Positions 22,361 to 34,535 are shown, counted from the first letter of the stretch. The stretch is 64,000 bases of DNA from Cephalopachus bancanus (GCA_027257055.1 JAPVLO010000039.1:6912501-6976500), one strand, 5' to 3'. A program made the numbers and translations. The notes: generated by a model not told the origin, from the sequence alone.

Positions 22361-23560
22361 TCACACTTCATTGTTGGGAGGGGCCCGCTTGAGTCGAGAA
22401 ATGTGGTACCACAAAGGGTGTCCTAAAAGTTTAGCCATGGTAGGAGTTGTAAGGACTACTGTGTAAGGTCCCGTCCAGCGAGGTTGAAGGGACCGGGGTT
22501 GAGGCTCGCTAAGGAGAACCTCGTCACCAGGCTGTAGAATGACGGCTGCCCGTGGGTCAGACGTGGAGTTGGCCTGGGGCGGGTTTTGGTCAGCGTGCTC
22601 TCGTAGGAGGTGTCTGAGGAGTGAGAGGGGGGCAGGTAGGAGGCTAGTGGCGGAGGAGTTGTAGGAAGGCCGGTGTTCATGAGAAAAGGCCTACCATACA
22701 TCGATTCAAATGGGCTGAGGCCGACCGGCCCCCGGGGAGCCGGACGCACCCTAGTGAGGGCAACAGGGAGCAGAGCGGGCCAGGAAAGTTTTACCTCCAG
22801 GGAAAGCTGGGTTAGTTGGTCCTTCAGGAGGCCATTTGCCCATTCCACCTTACCCAAGGACTGAGGGTGGCAGGGGATGTGAAGTTTCCAGACGATGTTG
22901 AGGGCTTCGGCCACCAGCTGAGTGATTCTGGAAATGAATGCCGGGTCGTTGTCTGACTGGATGGACGTCGGGAGGCTGAAGTGGGGGATGATGTGCTCCA
23001 CCCAGGTCTCAGCCACCACCGAGGCTGTCTCCCAGCTCGTGGGAAAGGCCTCGATCCAACCTGAAAAGGTATCTACCATTACCAGCAGGTATCGGTACTT
23101 TTTGTGTCTTGGCATATGAGTGAAGTCCACCTACCAGTCCTGTCCAGGGAGACACCCTCGCATCTGGTGGGCCACCGTCCGGCACCGGAGGGCTCCTTGA
23201 GAGGAAACATATGCACAGGTTTGACAGGCCATATGGACCTGGTTGATGGTTTCTTGGAGACCCTGCGGCGAGAAAATCGGGGAAAGAAACCTGTGCATGG
23301 CCTCAGGACCAATGTGTAAAGACTGGATTGTGGCCACGATTTCCTTTGCCTGTGTCTGGGGAAGGATTATCCTGTCTCTGAGGTACATCCACCCCTGTTG
23401 CCCAGCCACGGCGCCCTGGCTGAGGAGTCGCTGTTGTTCATCCTCCGAGTACCTGGGAGTTAGGAAGGGAGAAAGAAACAGGACAGGGGTGGCGTCCTGG
23501 GTTGAGGTAAGTTGGCAGGCCGTGGCGTCGGCCAGGGAGTTTCCTTGGATGACAGGGTCT
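22361..23560 (-). pseudogene. ERV integrase, disrupted
   Basis: An HHCC-type zinc region lies at about 23.33-23.20 kb. A TAG at 23133-23131 precedes the core, which has DFTHM, SDNDPAF and the Glu of the DDE triad. A frameshift near 22.49 kb moves the C-terminal LWYHISRLK segment into another frame, ending at TGA 22363-22361. Confidence 0.88.
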
Positions 23561-24165
23561 GTGCCCATCTGATGGCCTCGACAGTGGACGATGGCTACCT
23601 CCTGGGGTTCTTGTAGGGCCTGGAGTAAATGTTGAATGGCCTTACCGTTGACCACCAGAGTTCCCCGGGTGGTTAAGAACCCCCTTTCTTTCCAGATCGC
23701 CGCATGACTATGGGCGGTAAGGGAAGCATACTTAGAATCGGTGTACACAGTGGCCCTGCGGCCCTTCGCCAGCTGTAATGCTCAGGTGAGTGCCACCAGC
23801 TCTGCCTTTTGGGAAGAAGTCCCTCGTGGCAGTGAGGCAGTTTCCACCATGGTGGGAGGAGAGACTACTGCATAGGCTGCCCTGTGGCCTCCGTCCGGCC
23901 CCCAAGTTGAGCTTCCATCTACGAAGAATGTGAGATCAGGGTTAGACAGAGGTTCGTCAGAGAGTCCCGTGCGAGGGGGGCTGAGGGCCTCTACCAGCCC
24001 CACACAGGAGTGTTCAGGCAAAACTGAGGAGCTAGCGGAGGGAAGGAGAGTGGCTGGATTTAGAGGCGGTGATGAGCGAAGAGACACTTGGGGGGGTTCT
24101 ATGAATAAGAGGTGGGACTCCTGGACCCTAGAAGGGCTTGATAAGGATAATGACTTATGACCCAA
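23560..24165 (-). pseudogene. ERV RNase H, disrupted
   Basis: The acidic motifs FFVDGSS, KAELVAL and YTDSKYA are in order. A TGA at 23784-23782 separates the second from the third. Confidence 0.85.
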
Positions 24166-24399
24166 GAGGGCCTGGAGTCTGTGGGGGGAGTAGACCGTAA
24201 CCGGCTGTTGAAGGGTAAGCTTTAGACCCCCCTTGGTTAAACAAGCCGCCGCTGCCAGCGCCCGGAGTCAAGGCAACCATCCCTGGATGGTGGGGTCCAA
24301 CTGTTTGGACAGGAAGGTGACCGGTTGGTGAGAGGGTCCCACTGGTTGGGCCAGAACACCAGTTGCCGTCCCAGTTCTTTCCTCGGTGAACAGGAGGAA

Positions 24400-25450
24400 A
24401 GGCCTGCGGAAGTCAGGAAGTATAAGCCGGGGAGGGGGAGGCTAAGAGCGTGTCTCGCAAGGTCTCGAAAGCGCGGGCTACAGCTGAGGGAGAAGCGAGG
24501 GGGCCGGTGGGAGTTTCCTTAGCTGCAGCATATAGCGGTTTAGCAAGAATAGCAAAATTGGGGACCCAATGTCTAAAGAAGCCTATCAGCCCAAGGAACA
24601 ACAAGATTTCAGCACCTGAGGTGGGGGGTAGGAGTTCCCTGATGGAGGTGGTGTGGTCCGCCATGAGGGCCTTGGAGGTGGGGGTCAGGGCCACCCCTAG
24701 GTAAGTGACTTGTGGGGTAGAGAGTTGAGCTTTGGAAGGGGAGACCCTGTATCCCCGCTGAGCTAGAAAGTTAAGAGGGAGGCCGTATCTCGGAAAGAGA
24801 CCTCCCTGGAGGGGCTGCACAGGAGGAGGTCATCTACATACTGGAGGAGAGTGTTACACCCAGAGTCATAAGAGGACAGGTCCTTGGCCAACGCCTGGCC
24901 GAAAAGGTGGGGACGGTCCCTGAGGCAGGACCGTCCAGGTTAATTGTTGGGCCCTGTGGGTGTCTGGATCCTCCCAAGTAAAGGCGAAGAGTGGCTGGGA
25001 GTCTGGATGTAGGGGGATGGCAAAGAAAGCATCCTTAAGGTCCAGGACTGTGAAATGAGTGGTAGTGCGGGGTATCTGAGAGAGGAGAGTATATGGGTCA
25101 GGGACCACTGGATGCAGTGGTACTACAGCAGAGCTGATTATCCACAGATCCTGCACCAGTCGATAAGCACCAGATGGCTTCTTTACCGGGAGGATGGGAG
25201 TATTACAAGGGGAGTTGGTAGGAACCAGAAGACCCTGGGTGAGCCGTGGTTAACAATGGGCTGGAGGCCCTTGCAATGGGCGTGTGAGATAGGAAATTGA
25301 GGCCTGGAAGGGAAGCAAGAGGGATCCTTAAGGCGGATGAGGACTGGGGTGTGGTGATTGGCCATCACAGGAGTGGAAGTGTCCCAGACCACTGGATTAA
25401 CTTTTTGGGGGGAAATGGGGAAATTGGATGAAGGTTCCGGGGAGAAGACA
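24400..25450 (-). pseudogene. ERV reverse transcriptase, disrupted
   Basis: The palm segment [11 protein letters not shown] is at about 25.05 kb and the catalytic YVDD at 24840-24829. The thumb region continues in a different frame, so at least one frameshift lies near the YVDD motif. Confidence 0.88.
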
Positions 25451-25755
25451 GCACAGGCAAGGGCCAGGAGCGGATTTGGGGGAACTCGGTATGAGGTGAG
25501 GCAGATAGATGCCCCAAGCTTATACAGAAGTTCTCGTCCCAGCAAAGGGGCTGGGCAGGAGGGGATAACTAAGAATGAGTGGGTGAAGGGACGGCCTTCA
25601 AAAAGGCAGGACACCGGACCCGTCTTCAGCAGCTTGGAGGGTACCCCCGAGACGCCCACAACCGAGGCCTGAGAAGGATGTCAAGGCCCATGAAGGAGAG
25701 TAAAACAGAATAGGTAGCCCCCGTGTCCCACCAAAAGGGAGATGGACTTACCTGC
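25450..25755 (-). pseudogene. ERV protease, disrupted
   Basis: A DTG-type active-site segment lies near 25727-25716 and an LLGREL motif near 25.54 kb. A single-base change in frame sits immediately before the active-site codons, so the protease cannot be translated with gag or pol as it stands. Confidence 0.7.
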
Positions 25756-27747
25756 TACCCATAGTGTGGCCCTGGGCTCGGCAAGGGTGATTGGGGTGTT
25801 CGAGTCCAGGTGGCTTCAGTCGTCCAGGAGGCCCAGGAGCTCTGGCGAGGGGCCCGTTGGGGGAGCCGGCCCCCCATGAAACTTTGTCGCCGGGGGATGG
25901 TCTCCCCCAGGGGGCACTCAAACTTCCAATGTCCCTTTTGTCTGCAGACTGGGCAAGGTCGAGTCGGTGGCCTGGGGTGTGGGCATTGCTTTGCCCAGTG
26001 GCCTTCCTGGCCACACCTGAAGCAGGCTCCCGGAGGTGTTGGGGTTTCAGACTGTTTCCTGAGATGGGGGCTCTGAGGCCCCTGTCGTGCCGGCCGCAGG
26101 GCAGCGACTAGGGCTTGGGTTTGAAGGGCCACTTTCTATTTTAGCCTCTGGGCCCATACGGCCTCAGCTTCCTCCTCTCAGGCATTATAAACTTTAAAGG
26201 CCATATTCACCAGGTCTCAGAGTGGAGTCTGGGGGCCCTCCTCCATCTTTTTAAGCTTGCGCCGGATGTCCGGAGCGGACTGGGTGATAAAGTGGGTAGC
26301 TAAGACTGTGGACCCCGGCGGTGAGGAAGGGTCCAAATGAGTGTGAAGGGTAAGAGCTTCTGTTAAACGATTAAGGAAAGAGGCTGGGTTTTTGTTAGGC
26401 TCCTGTGTGATCTCCCTCAGTTTGTCATAGTTAACGACTTTTTGAGCCGCCTTTTCCATTCCTGCAATAAGGCAGCGGACCATCTGATCCCTCCTAGTCC
26501 TCCCTATGGCACCATCCTGATAGTTCCACTGTGGGTCCTCGGCAGGCACCACCGTGGCCCCAACCAGCAAAGAACTGTTGGAGTTATGTACCTGATCAGC
26601 GTGGTCCCGAGCTGCTGAGGTGACGCGATTGCACTCCTCAGGAGTGAGGGTGGAGGTTAAAATCACGTGGAGGTCGTGCCACGTGAGCTCGTGTGCCTGA
26701 GTGAGTATCGAAACTCTTTGGTGTAGGCAGTCGGGTTGGCAGAGTAGGAGCCTAGGCGCTTTTCAATCTGGGACAGGTCCCCCAGGGAGAAGGGAACATG
26801 TACCCGAACCAGTCCCTCAGCACCTGCCACCTCCCGGAGAGGGACCAGTAACTGGGCCCGGGACCTGGTAACCGGAGGGCTGGTCCATTTAGAGGGTGGT
26901 ATAGGATTGTAAGATGGCGGCAGGGTGAGAGTAGGGAATGAGGTGGAAGGAGGGCAAGATGGCGGTGACGACGGAAGAGGAGGGTGCGGCTTGTGGGTGG
27001 CTGGGGCAGAGCCGGAAACCGAGGAGTCAGGTGTGGCGTCAACAGGACCGGAGGGGGGAGGCGGTGCCTCCGTGGCAGTAGGGACGGAAGTGGATGGGGA
27101 AGGGGAGCCGACCGAACCCTGAACGGCTGGAGCTGAGGACGAAGGAATTAGAGATGGCGGGCTGGGAGGAAGCGTCGGATAGAGGAGGGGCGAGACGGGA
27201 GGTAAGGCAGGAGCAGACACCGGAGAGGCCTGAGTGGAGGAGGTCTGGGCACAGGAGGTCGGATAAGGAGGGGGTTGGGAAAGAGCAGACATTTGAGAAG
27301 AGGTGGATGGGAGGGGAGGAGAAGGAGGAGTAGGAGCTGGAGGCGGAAGGCCGAGGCCCTCTGGAGGATCTGTAAAGGAAGATTCTGGCACCAGGAGAGG
27401 CCGATAGCCCCTATCAGGGGATTTGGCCAGGAGGACCTGGGCCGAGGAACATTTGACGCAGAGGTCTGGGTGGGAGCGCAATGCCCAAAAGGCCTGGATA
27501 CAGGGGACCTCGGACCATTTCCCAGTCCGGTGACAATAATTACTGAGCTTGGTGAGGAGGCCGAAATTGAAAGTTCCCTCGGGGGCCAGCGAGACTGATT
27601 GTCCAGAAGATATTGAGGCCAGGCCCGGGAGGAAAGGAAGATTAGCTTCCATTTATGGATATCCTCGGACAACCCCAGAGTAGCCAGATTAGATATGAGA
27701 CACCACGAGAGGGTCTGAGCCTCAGTTTTAGAAGGCTGGTTTCCCAT
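25755..27747 (-). pseudogene. ERV gag, frameshifted
   Basis: Gag starts with an MGN myristoylation-type Met at 27747. A frame change near 27600 separates the matrix start from a long open stretch (27.65-26.66 kb) with a very proline-rich segment. A second frame change near 26.68 kb precedes the capsid major-homology-type region at about 26.4-26.3 kb. A TGA at 26219-26217 follows. Nucleocapsid has two CCHC knuckles, at about 26024-25983 and 25955-25914. Confidence 0.88.
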
Positions 27748-28082
27748 GGCCGCAACTTCCATTCCCGGGTCCTTAAACAAGTGAGCCCAGTGTTCCAGAC
27801 CCACTCAGAATAGGGGCAGAAAGGAAGATTCACTTCCTTTGTAGGGTTGGCGATCCGGAGATAGGGACGTCTCCACCACACCGGAGCCAAAGGCACCGTG
27901 CCGGAGGGGTGAGCCCAGATGCAGTTGCGATTTCGGACTGGGCACCCCGGAGGGTAGGAGGAGAAGTCAGGGAAAGCAAGGGACTCACCACGTTGTCTGA
28001 GGTCCTGGGGCCAGGTCCTGTTCCTGAGAGAGGTCCTGGATCGGGAGAGGAGGGGGGAGCCCGCTGGGGCCCCGCACTGTCC

Positions 28083-28100
28083 TCCCGGGTTTCGGCACCA
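28083..28100 (-). other. Retroviral primer-binding site, tRNA-Phe type
   Basis: The 18 nt directly inside the 5' LTR, starting TGGTGCCGAAAC on the minus strand, are complementary to the 3' end of tRNA-Phe with CCA. Two bases separate it from the LTR. Confidence 0.88.
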
Positions 28101-28102
28101 AA

Positions 28103-28498
28103 TGTAAGGTAAACAGAACCAGACCAGGCGAAATGGCAACAAAGGAGCCAAGAAAAATTTATTAGCGCAGTCCTGGGCGAGGTTCACCAGTCCATGTAGC
28201 TGTGGGCCAGAGAGGTCGCACCCAGCAAGATGGGCGGCGGGTTTATAAAGGGCACACTGAGAAAGCTGTGAGGGGGTCGGGGAGAGCAATCACTGGTTGG
28301 GACAGCTGTCACGTCTGCTGGCAATTGGCTAAATGGGGTTGCTAGAGTCGCTGTAACAGGTACTGGCTGGCTTTGTGGCTGGAGTCTCAGTTCCAATTAC
28401 TCATTTTTGCAGGCTCACTCTCGCCCATTGTTCTCCTGGTCCGGGTTGGAGCCATCTTGTTGAGGCCCGCCCCACCCTCTGGTACCTCTGGCCTTACA
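28103..28498 (-). repeat. 5' LTR of the ERV
   Basis: This 396 bp LTR has TG...CA ends, a TATA-like TTTATAAA and an AATAAA signal on the minus strand. Its outer edge carries an Alu insertion. Confidence 0.93.
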
Positions 28499-28503
28499 TT
28501 TAT

Positions 28504-28805
28504 TTTATTTTTTATTTTTTATTTTTTTTGAGTTGGAGTCTCACTCTGTCACCCAGACTGGAGTGCAGTGGCCGCTCCCGGCCACCACAGCCTCGACCTG
28601 CTGGGCTCTGGCGATCCTTCCGCCTCAGCCTTCCACGTAACCGGAATTACAGGCATGCGCTACCACGCCCGGGTGATTTTTTGATTTTTATTGTAGAGAT
28701 GAGGTCTCGCTGCCCAGGCGGGTCTCGAACCCGCGGGCTCAGGCAATCCACTCACCTCAGCCTCCCAAAGGCGCGGGATTACAGGCTGAGCCACCGAGCC
28801 TGGCA
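28504..28805 (-). mobile_element. Alu at the outer edge of the ERV 5' LTR
   Basis: Flanked by GGCCTTACATTTAT at 28490-28503 and 28806-28819. The duplicated target spans the LTR end and the host flank. Confidence 0.94.
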
Positions 28806-28819
28806 GGCCTTACATTTAT

Positions 28820-29772
28820 AGAGTGCTTTTTGCTAAGCATTTTGCACATCTCACTCACTCCATGCAAGAGTTTAATGGGGGAAAATTCATGATTAAAGTT
28901 GCAGATTGCATTTATTTGATTTCTAGGGAAGCTGAATATGGTTTCTTTTTTCAAGTACCATTGGCTGTTTCTGTTTATCTTTCTTTCAATTGTCTATTAT
29001 TTTCCATTTTCCCCCATTGGGATATTCTTAATGTATTAGATTTTATATATTAAGGATATGTTAGCACAACCTGATACTTAACAAGTGTTTGTTGAATAAT
29101 TTGATTTGCCCTTTAAAATATGATGCAAATATTTTCTCATATTGTAGTTTATCTTTTGATACCAATCATTTTGGGATTTTTCTTCTTTTTTTCTTTTTAA
29201 AAAACAGGACTTATTGAGAGGACAGAAATGCTCCCACAGTAGGAGGGGACCTGAAGGGGTTGCCCTGGTTTGCTTATACCAATAAATAAGCATTAAATAT
29301 TAGTGGAAAATTCTCATTTTTTTCTTATATGGGTTCTTCCACTGGAGTCAGGCTAAGGAAGACTTTTGTACCCTAGCATTGTGTTTATCTGTATTTTTAT
29401 TTTGCTTTACACCACCAGGTAAGCATTAATCATCTGTTTTTTAGAACTTCCTGGATTTCGATTTTTAAAATTTAAATTACTTCATCTGGAATTTATTTTG
29501 TTGAAATGAAAGAAGTATAAAATCTGTCCCCCACATGGAAGCCAGATTAGGCAGTTTCACAACGTCATTCTACCCTTTCTTTACTCCTCTTTTATATATC
29601 ATATCTAATTTCTATTATACAAGTTTTTCTTAATGTGGGTTCTGCCTCTTCCTTCACTTTGTCCAAGGCAATTTATAAACTGTGGTTGTTACTATTTCCC
29701 CCCACTGTATCATTTGCTTCAATCAGGAGATACAATTTACACCAGTAATTTGAACAGAGAAAACTTGATAGG
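28820..29772. other. AT-rich intergenic DNA
   Basis: No gene was recognised. The first 60 bases continue the MIR/L2-like sequence into which the ERV inserted. The rest is unassigned, probably old L1/L2-derived. Confidence 0.4.
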
Positions 29773-29789
29773 AAGAACTGTTAAGTTGT

Positions 29790-30091
29790 TGGTTGGGGGT
29801 GTTGGCTCATGCCTGTAATCGCCACACTTTGGGAGGCAGAGGTGAGAGGATTGCCTGAGCTGAGGGGTTCGAGACCAGACTGGGCAACTTGGTGAGATCT
29901 CATCTCTACAATAAATCAAAGAAAAAAATTAGCCTGGTGTGGTGGCACACACCTGTAGTTCCAGCTACTTGGAAGACTGAGGTGGAAGGATCACCTGGGC
30001 CCAGCAGGCTGAGGCTGCAGTGGCCGTGAGCAGCGTGCCATTGCTCTCCAGCCTGGATGACAGAGTGAGACTCTGACTCAAAAAGAAAAAA
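29790..30091 (+). mobile_element. Alu
   Basis: Flanked by a 17 bp duplication, AAGAACTGTTAAGTTGT, at 29773-29789 and 30092-30108. Confidence 0.95.
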
Positions 30092-30522
30092 AAGAACTGT
30101 TAAGTTGTGAAAGATGGCTAACCACTAAATTGGGCAAGAGAGGTCTCTGAGAGTTACAAGAGTAGCAACTGCAGGAAGCAACTTGTGCCCTTAGGACTGA
30201 GGAAGTAAAGAGGGAAGAAACATGAAACTCAAAGGAGCCTCTCCCCTTTCAATTCAAGGTGGAGATTGGACCTCTCAGAAGAGGGAGTGGCTGTGACCAG
30301 TAGTCCCACCAGGCCAAAGGAGAAAATGTGGGCGAGTCGGAGGGGCGTCAGGGCGGTGGAAGTGAACTCTGCTGGGCTCCTGTCCTGCCCTCTACCGGCC
30401 CCCTGGAGAGCTGCACTGGGAGGAAGAAAGTCCATTTTTCTAGCTCTGGCCTGACAGTGTTCTTCCATCACCCTCTATTGTCATAGACTAACGTCAAGTT
30501 GGCCAAGAAGTGTCTACAGCAG

Positions 30523-30953
30523 CGGCCCGCAATATTTTTGGCATCAGGGACTAGTTTCATGGAAGACAATTTTTTCCACAGATGAGGGGAATGTGCAGTC
30601 AAACCTCACTGATAATGTTAATCTGTATCTGTAGCAGCTCCCCAGTGCTGGCATCACCTCCTCAGCTCCAATTCAGATCATCAGGCATTAGAGTCTTGTA
30701 AGGAGTGTGCAACCTAGATCCCTCGCATGCACAGTTCACAATAGAGTTCATGCTTTTATGAGGATCTAATGTGCTGCTGATCTGACAGAAGGTGGTGCTC
30801 AGGCGGTAATTCAGGTGGTGGGGAAAAGATATAAATACAGGTGTAGCTGTGCTCCCTCACTGGCCACTCACCTCCTGCTGTGCGGCCTGGTTCTTAACAG
30901 GCCACAAACTGGCGCCAGTTTGTGACCTGGGGGCTGGGGACCCCTGGTTTACA
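30523..30953. mobile_element. MER1-type hAT (Charlie) DNA transposon
   Basis: The left end CAGCGGCCCGCAATATTTTT and right end GGGGACCCCTGG are the inverted termini of MER1. The copy is non-autonomous and moderately diverged. Confidence 0.75.
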
Positions 30954-31209
30954 GTATCCAGCTCAGTATCACAAAGCAGGGCAAAAAGTCTGCTGAGAGA
31001 TAATAAATTAATAACGAGCACACCTGTCATATTTTCTACTGGACGTTCTGGTATATGACAAATTGTATACAATTTTATTGAAATTGATCTCCTAGTTGCA
31101 TTTTCTTATTCCTTCTGATAACTTTTTTAGTTTATTTTTTCTGCTAATAATTTATACTCATTATTTTGTTAGTCTTACAGTATTTTTACAGTATTTCCTT
31201 TCATTCCGT

Positions 31210-31344
31210 CTTTTTTTTTTTTTTTTTTTTTTGAGTTGGAGTCTTACTCTGTCACCCAGGCTGGAATGCAGTGGCATGCTCAAGGCCACCCCAGCGTCAA
31301 CCTGCTGGGCTCAGACGATCCTTTCACCTCAGCCTTCCAAGAAG
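31210..31344 (-). mobile_element. Alu right monomer, 5' truncated
   Basis: A T-tract of about 22 bases is followed by a single right-arm unit only. Confidence 0.85.
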
Positions 31345-31653
31345 CCTCTTTAATAGGCATCTTTTCATAAAGGGAAATGCTCTCCTGTTCTCTTTTCTCC
31401 AGCGACTGACAGAAATTTGGACATGACATCATGGAACATGCAGGTGAGAGTAACACCCTGGAGCTGTCAAAGAAATCAGAGGGAAGGTGCCTGGCCAAAT
31501 TCCTAATGATGGTGGAGCTCCCACACTACCTTGGGTTTATACCCAGAGGGTTACATGGGAGAAAAACAGAGGTCTACCATGTTTAAGCTGCTTCTGGGTC
31601 TTTATATCCTAACTAACACTACTGCCTACTAAGAGTTCTTTATTCCTTTAAAA

Positions 31654-31654
<1 letters not shown>

Positions 31655-31686
<32 letters not shown>
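31655..31686. repeat. (TG)n microsatellite
   Basis: About 16 TG units, at the tail end of the next Alu. Confidence 0.95.
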
Positions 31687-31689
<3 letters not shown>

Positions 31690-31963
31690 ATTCTCATGCT
31701 GTTGCTCAGGCTGGAGTGCGGTGGCATGATCATGGCTCATGGCAACCTCCCACTCCTGGCTCAGGCGATCCTCCTGCCTCAGCCTCCTGAGTAGCTGGAG
31801 CTGCAGGCACACCACCATGCCTGATTACTTTTTAAAAATATTTTGTAGAGATGAAGTCTCGCTATGTTGCTCAGACTGTTCTTGAACTCCTGGTCTCAAG
31901 CAATCCTCCCACCTTGGCTCCTAAAGTGCTGAGATTACAGATGTAAGCCATCACACCTGGCCC
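31687..31963 (-). mobile_element. Alu, old J-like
   Basis: Diverged full dimer. Its tail has been converted to the adjoining (TG)n. Confidence 0.88.
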
Positions 31964-32110
31964 ACAAATAGATATTTATTTGTATAATTTATTCTGTGGG
32001 ATATTGGCTATTCAGAATTGTTGTGTCTTCTTGAGTAAATTTTGGCAGTTCATATTTTCTAAGAAAGCATCCCTTTCATCTACAATTTTACACTTATTAA
32101 AATAGAGTTA

Positions 32111-32394
32111 GCCGGGCTCGGAGGCTCAGCCTGAAATCCCGCACTTTGGGAAGCTGAGGTGAGTGGATTGCCTGAATCCGCGGGTTCAAGACCCACCTGG
32201 GCAACTTGGCAAGACCTCATCTCTACAGAAAATCAAAAAATTAGCTGGGCGTGGTAGCGCACACCTGTAGTTCCAGCTATTTGGAAGACTGAGGCGAAAG
32301 GATCACCAGAACCCAGCAGGTTGAGGCCGCGGTGGCCGGGAGCGTGCCACTACATTCCATTCTGGGCGACAGAGTGAGACTCCAACTCAAAAAA
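32111..32394 (+). mobile_element. Alu (derived subfamily)
   Basis: Flanked by AAAATAGAGTTA at 32099-32110 and 32395-32406. Confidence 0.94.
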
Positions 32395-32406
32395 AAAATA
32401 GAGTTA

Positions 32407-33020
32407 TATATAATATTCTAATTTTATTAAATTTCAAAAGCCAGCATGTACAATTAATCCCATTCCTGATCACCTTGTGGAGTAGAACTGCTGAACCAGC
32501 CCTGCCCCCAACTGCCTGCCCCCAGCCCACCTCCAGGTGCCACCATGAGAAATATACCTGTTTTGTTGAAGACTTTGTGAAAGACCCTTCACACAGCAAG
32601 TGCTCAATAAAGAGAAGCCAGTCCCAGGGCTTCGTGCATCACCAGGAGCTGTCATGTGGCTTGCCCATGGGAGGCGAGGGCTCATGGGAGAGCAAGGGAA
32701 CAGAGGGGATCCAAGAGCTTGGACCGACATGGAGAGATCCATCTGCCTGACAAGCATGCAGGGGCATGACCCAGGCAAGAGGTCACTTTCAGAAAAATTT
32801 TGTGACCCAGCAGCTCTTTCCAGAGTAGACAAGTGCCCACAAAAAGCAGTTCCGAGGGAAGATTTTTCTTTGCCGTCCAGCTCCATATCCTTGAGTGGGG
32901 AGAAAGCTCTTCTTTGTGGAGAATCAGTGCTCTGGTCAGAAACACATGCTTTTGGTCCCAGCAGGGAGTGAATTTTGTTTTGCACTTTATTTGCTGTTGT
33001 GCTGTTTTTATTTAATGCGT
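32407..33020. other. Unassigned intergenic DNA
   Basis: No recognised gene. Overlapping open frames on both strands (32.47-32.99 kb) have no known domain. Confidence 0.35.
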
Positions 33021-33029
33021 TTCTGTATT

Positions 33030-33260
33030 GAGAACCAGTAGAGCTGAGAGTTATGGTCAGGGGCCTGGAGTGAAGTGGATCTGGAGTTGCATCCCAGGCC
33101 TGTCACAGATATCTGAGGTCCTGGGAGATGGCAGCCTCTCTGAGTTCAGTCTCATTTTCAGTAAACTGGGGATATTGATAATACCCATCTTATCTTTTAA
33201 GGTTGTTGCAAGAATGAAAGAAGATGACACAGGTCAAGTGAATGCATAGGACACTGCACA
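33030..33260 (+). mobile_element. MIR
   Basis: Nearly complete: GCCTGGAGTGAAGTGGATCT, then TTTTCAGTAAACTGGGGATA, then AGGTTGTTGCAAGAATGAAA. Confidence 0.8.
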
Positions 33261-33317
33261 GTGACAGTCAAAAGATGCTAGGCGTATCCTGCAGTAAGGA
33301 TTTGTTACTTTGGTAAT

Positions 33318-33593
33318 TTTTTTTTTTTTTTTTTTTGAGTCAGAGTGTCACTCTGTCGCTCAGGCTGGAGTACAGTGGCATACTCACGGCCACCCCAGCG
33401 TTGACCTGTCTCAGCTTTCCAAGTAGCCAGAACTACAGGCACGCGCTACCACACCCGGCTAATTTTTTGATTTATTGTAGAGACAAAGTCTCGCCAGGTT
33501 ACCAGGGCTGGTCTCAAACCCACAGGCTCAGGCAATCTACTTGCCTCGGCCTCCCAAAGTGCTGGGATTACAAACTGAACCACTGAATCTGGC
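33318..33593 (-). mobile_element. Alu
   Basis: TGGTAAT occurs at both ends (33311-33317 and 33594-33600). Confidence 0.9.
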
Positions 33594-33629
33594 TGGTAAT
33601 ATTTTTAAAAAGTTTTATTAAAATAAAAA

Positions 33630-33756
33630 CTTGAGTGGGACACGGTGGCACACACCTGTAACCCCAGGTGCTCAGAAGGCTGAGGTGGGAGTCTCCTTTG
33701 GGCCTAGAAGTTTGAGGACAACCTGGGCAACACAGTGAGCACCATTTCAAAATATA
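33630..33756 (+). mobile_element. Alu-type free left monomer
   Basis: A single monomer ending in ATATATATA, strongly diverged. Confidence 0.7.
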
Positions 33757-33939
33757 TATATGCTATGTCCTGTGCGGCCGGGTGGCAACAGATCCTGAAA
33801 GAGGAATGGCCCGATATAAAACAGTTCACAAAACACTTTTAGAACTAGAAGGTAGGGGAAACAGGGTGTACTTTGCCTCACATGACAAAGGCCCCAAGTC
33901 TCTTACCCACCAGACTTTTATTAATACAAAATGACGTCG

Positions 33940-34236
33940 TTTTTTTTTTTTTTTTTTTTTTTTTAGTTGGAGTCTCACTCTGTCACCCAGACTGGAGTGC
34001 AGTGGCCGCTCCCGGCCACCGCAGCCTCGGCCTGCTGGGCTCTGGCGATCCTTCCGCCTCAGCCTTCCGAGTAGCCAGAATTACAGGCATGCGCCACCAC
34101 GCCCAGCTGATTTTTTGATTTATTGTAGAGATGAGGTCTCGCTGCCCAGGCGGGTCACGAACCCGCGGGCTCAGGCAATCCACTCACCTCAGCCTCCCAA
34201 AGGCGCGGGATTACAGGCTGAGCCACCGAGCCCGGC
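33940..34236 (-). mobile_element. Alu, first of a head-to-tail pair
   Basis: Full-length. TGACGTCG occurs before it (33932-33939) and after it (34237-34244). Confidence 0.93.
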
Positions 34237-34244
34237 TGACGTCG

Positions 34245-34535
34245 TTTTTTTTTTTTGAGTTGGAGTCTGACTCTGTCACCCAGACCGGAGTGCAGTGGCC
34301 GCTCCCGACCACCGCGGTCTCAGCCTTCTGGGCTCCGGCGATCCTTCCACCTCAACCTTCCAAGTAGCTGGAACTACAGGCGCGCGCTACCACACCCGGC
34401 TAATTTTTTTGATTTATTGTAGAGATGAGGTCTCACCAAGTTGCCCAGGCAGGTCTCGAACCCGCGGGCTCAGGCAATCCACTCATCTCAGCCTCCCAAG
34501 GCGTGGGATTATAGGCTGAGCCACCGAGCCCGGCC
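34245..34535 (-). mobile_element. Alu, second of a head-to-tail pair
   Basis: Full-length. AAAATGACGTAG follows at 34536-34547, matching AAAATGACGTCG before the first copy. Confidence 0.93.

Larger units (their letters stand above)
20205..28498 (-). mobile_element. Full-length class I endogenous retrovirus, tRNA-Phe primed (ERV-F-like), defective
   Basis: The provirus is oriented on the minus strand: 5' LTR 28498-28103, tRNA-Phe-type primer-binding site, gag, pro, pol, env, 3' LTR 20596-20205. The LTRs begin TGTAAGG and end CCTTACA (CCTCACA in the 3' copy) and differ at roughly two dozen positions by eye, about 6 %. The flanking bases are TTTAT on both sides once the Alu at 28.5 kb is removed, consistent with a 4-5 bp target-site duplication. 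Every gene has frameshifts or stops, so no intact product is expected. The gammaretrovirus-like gene content and the Phe primer point to the ERV-F group; the exact family was not determined. Confidence 0.93.

Noticed and set aside
26663..27652. 329-codon Pro-rich frame as a host gene
   Set aside because: It is the middle of the ERV gag, bounded by frameshifts and flanked by retroviral matrix and capsid segments.
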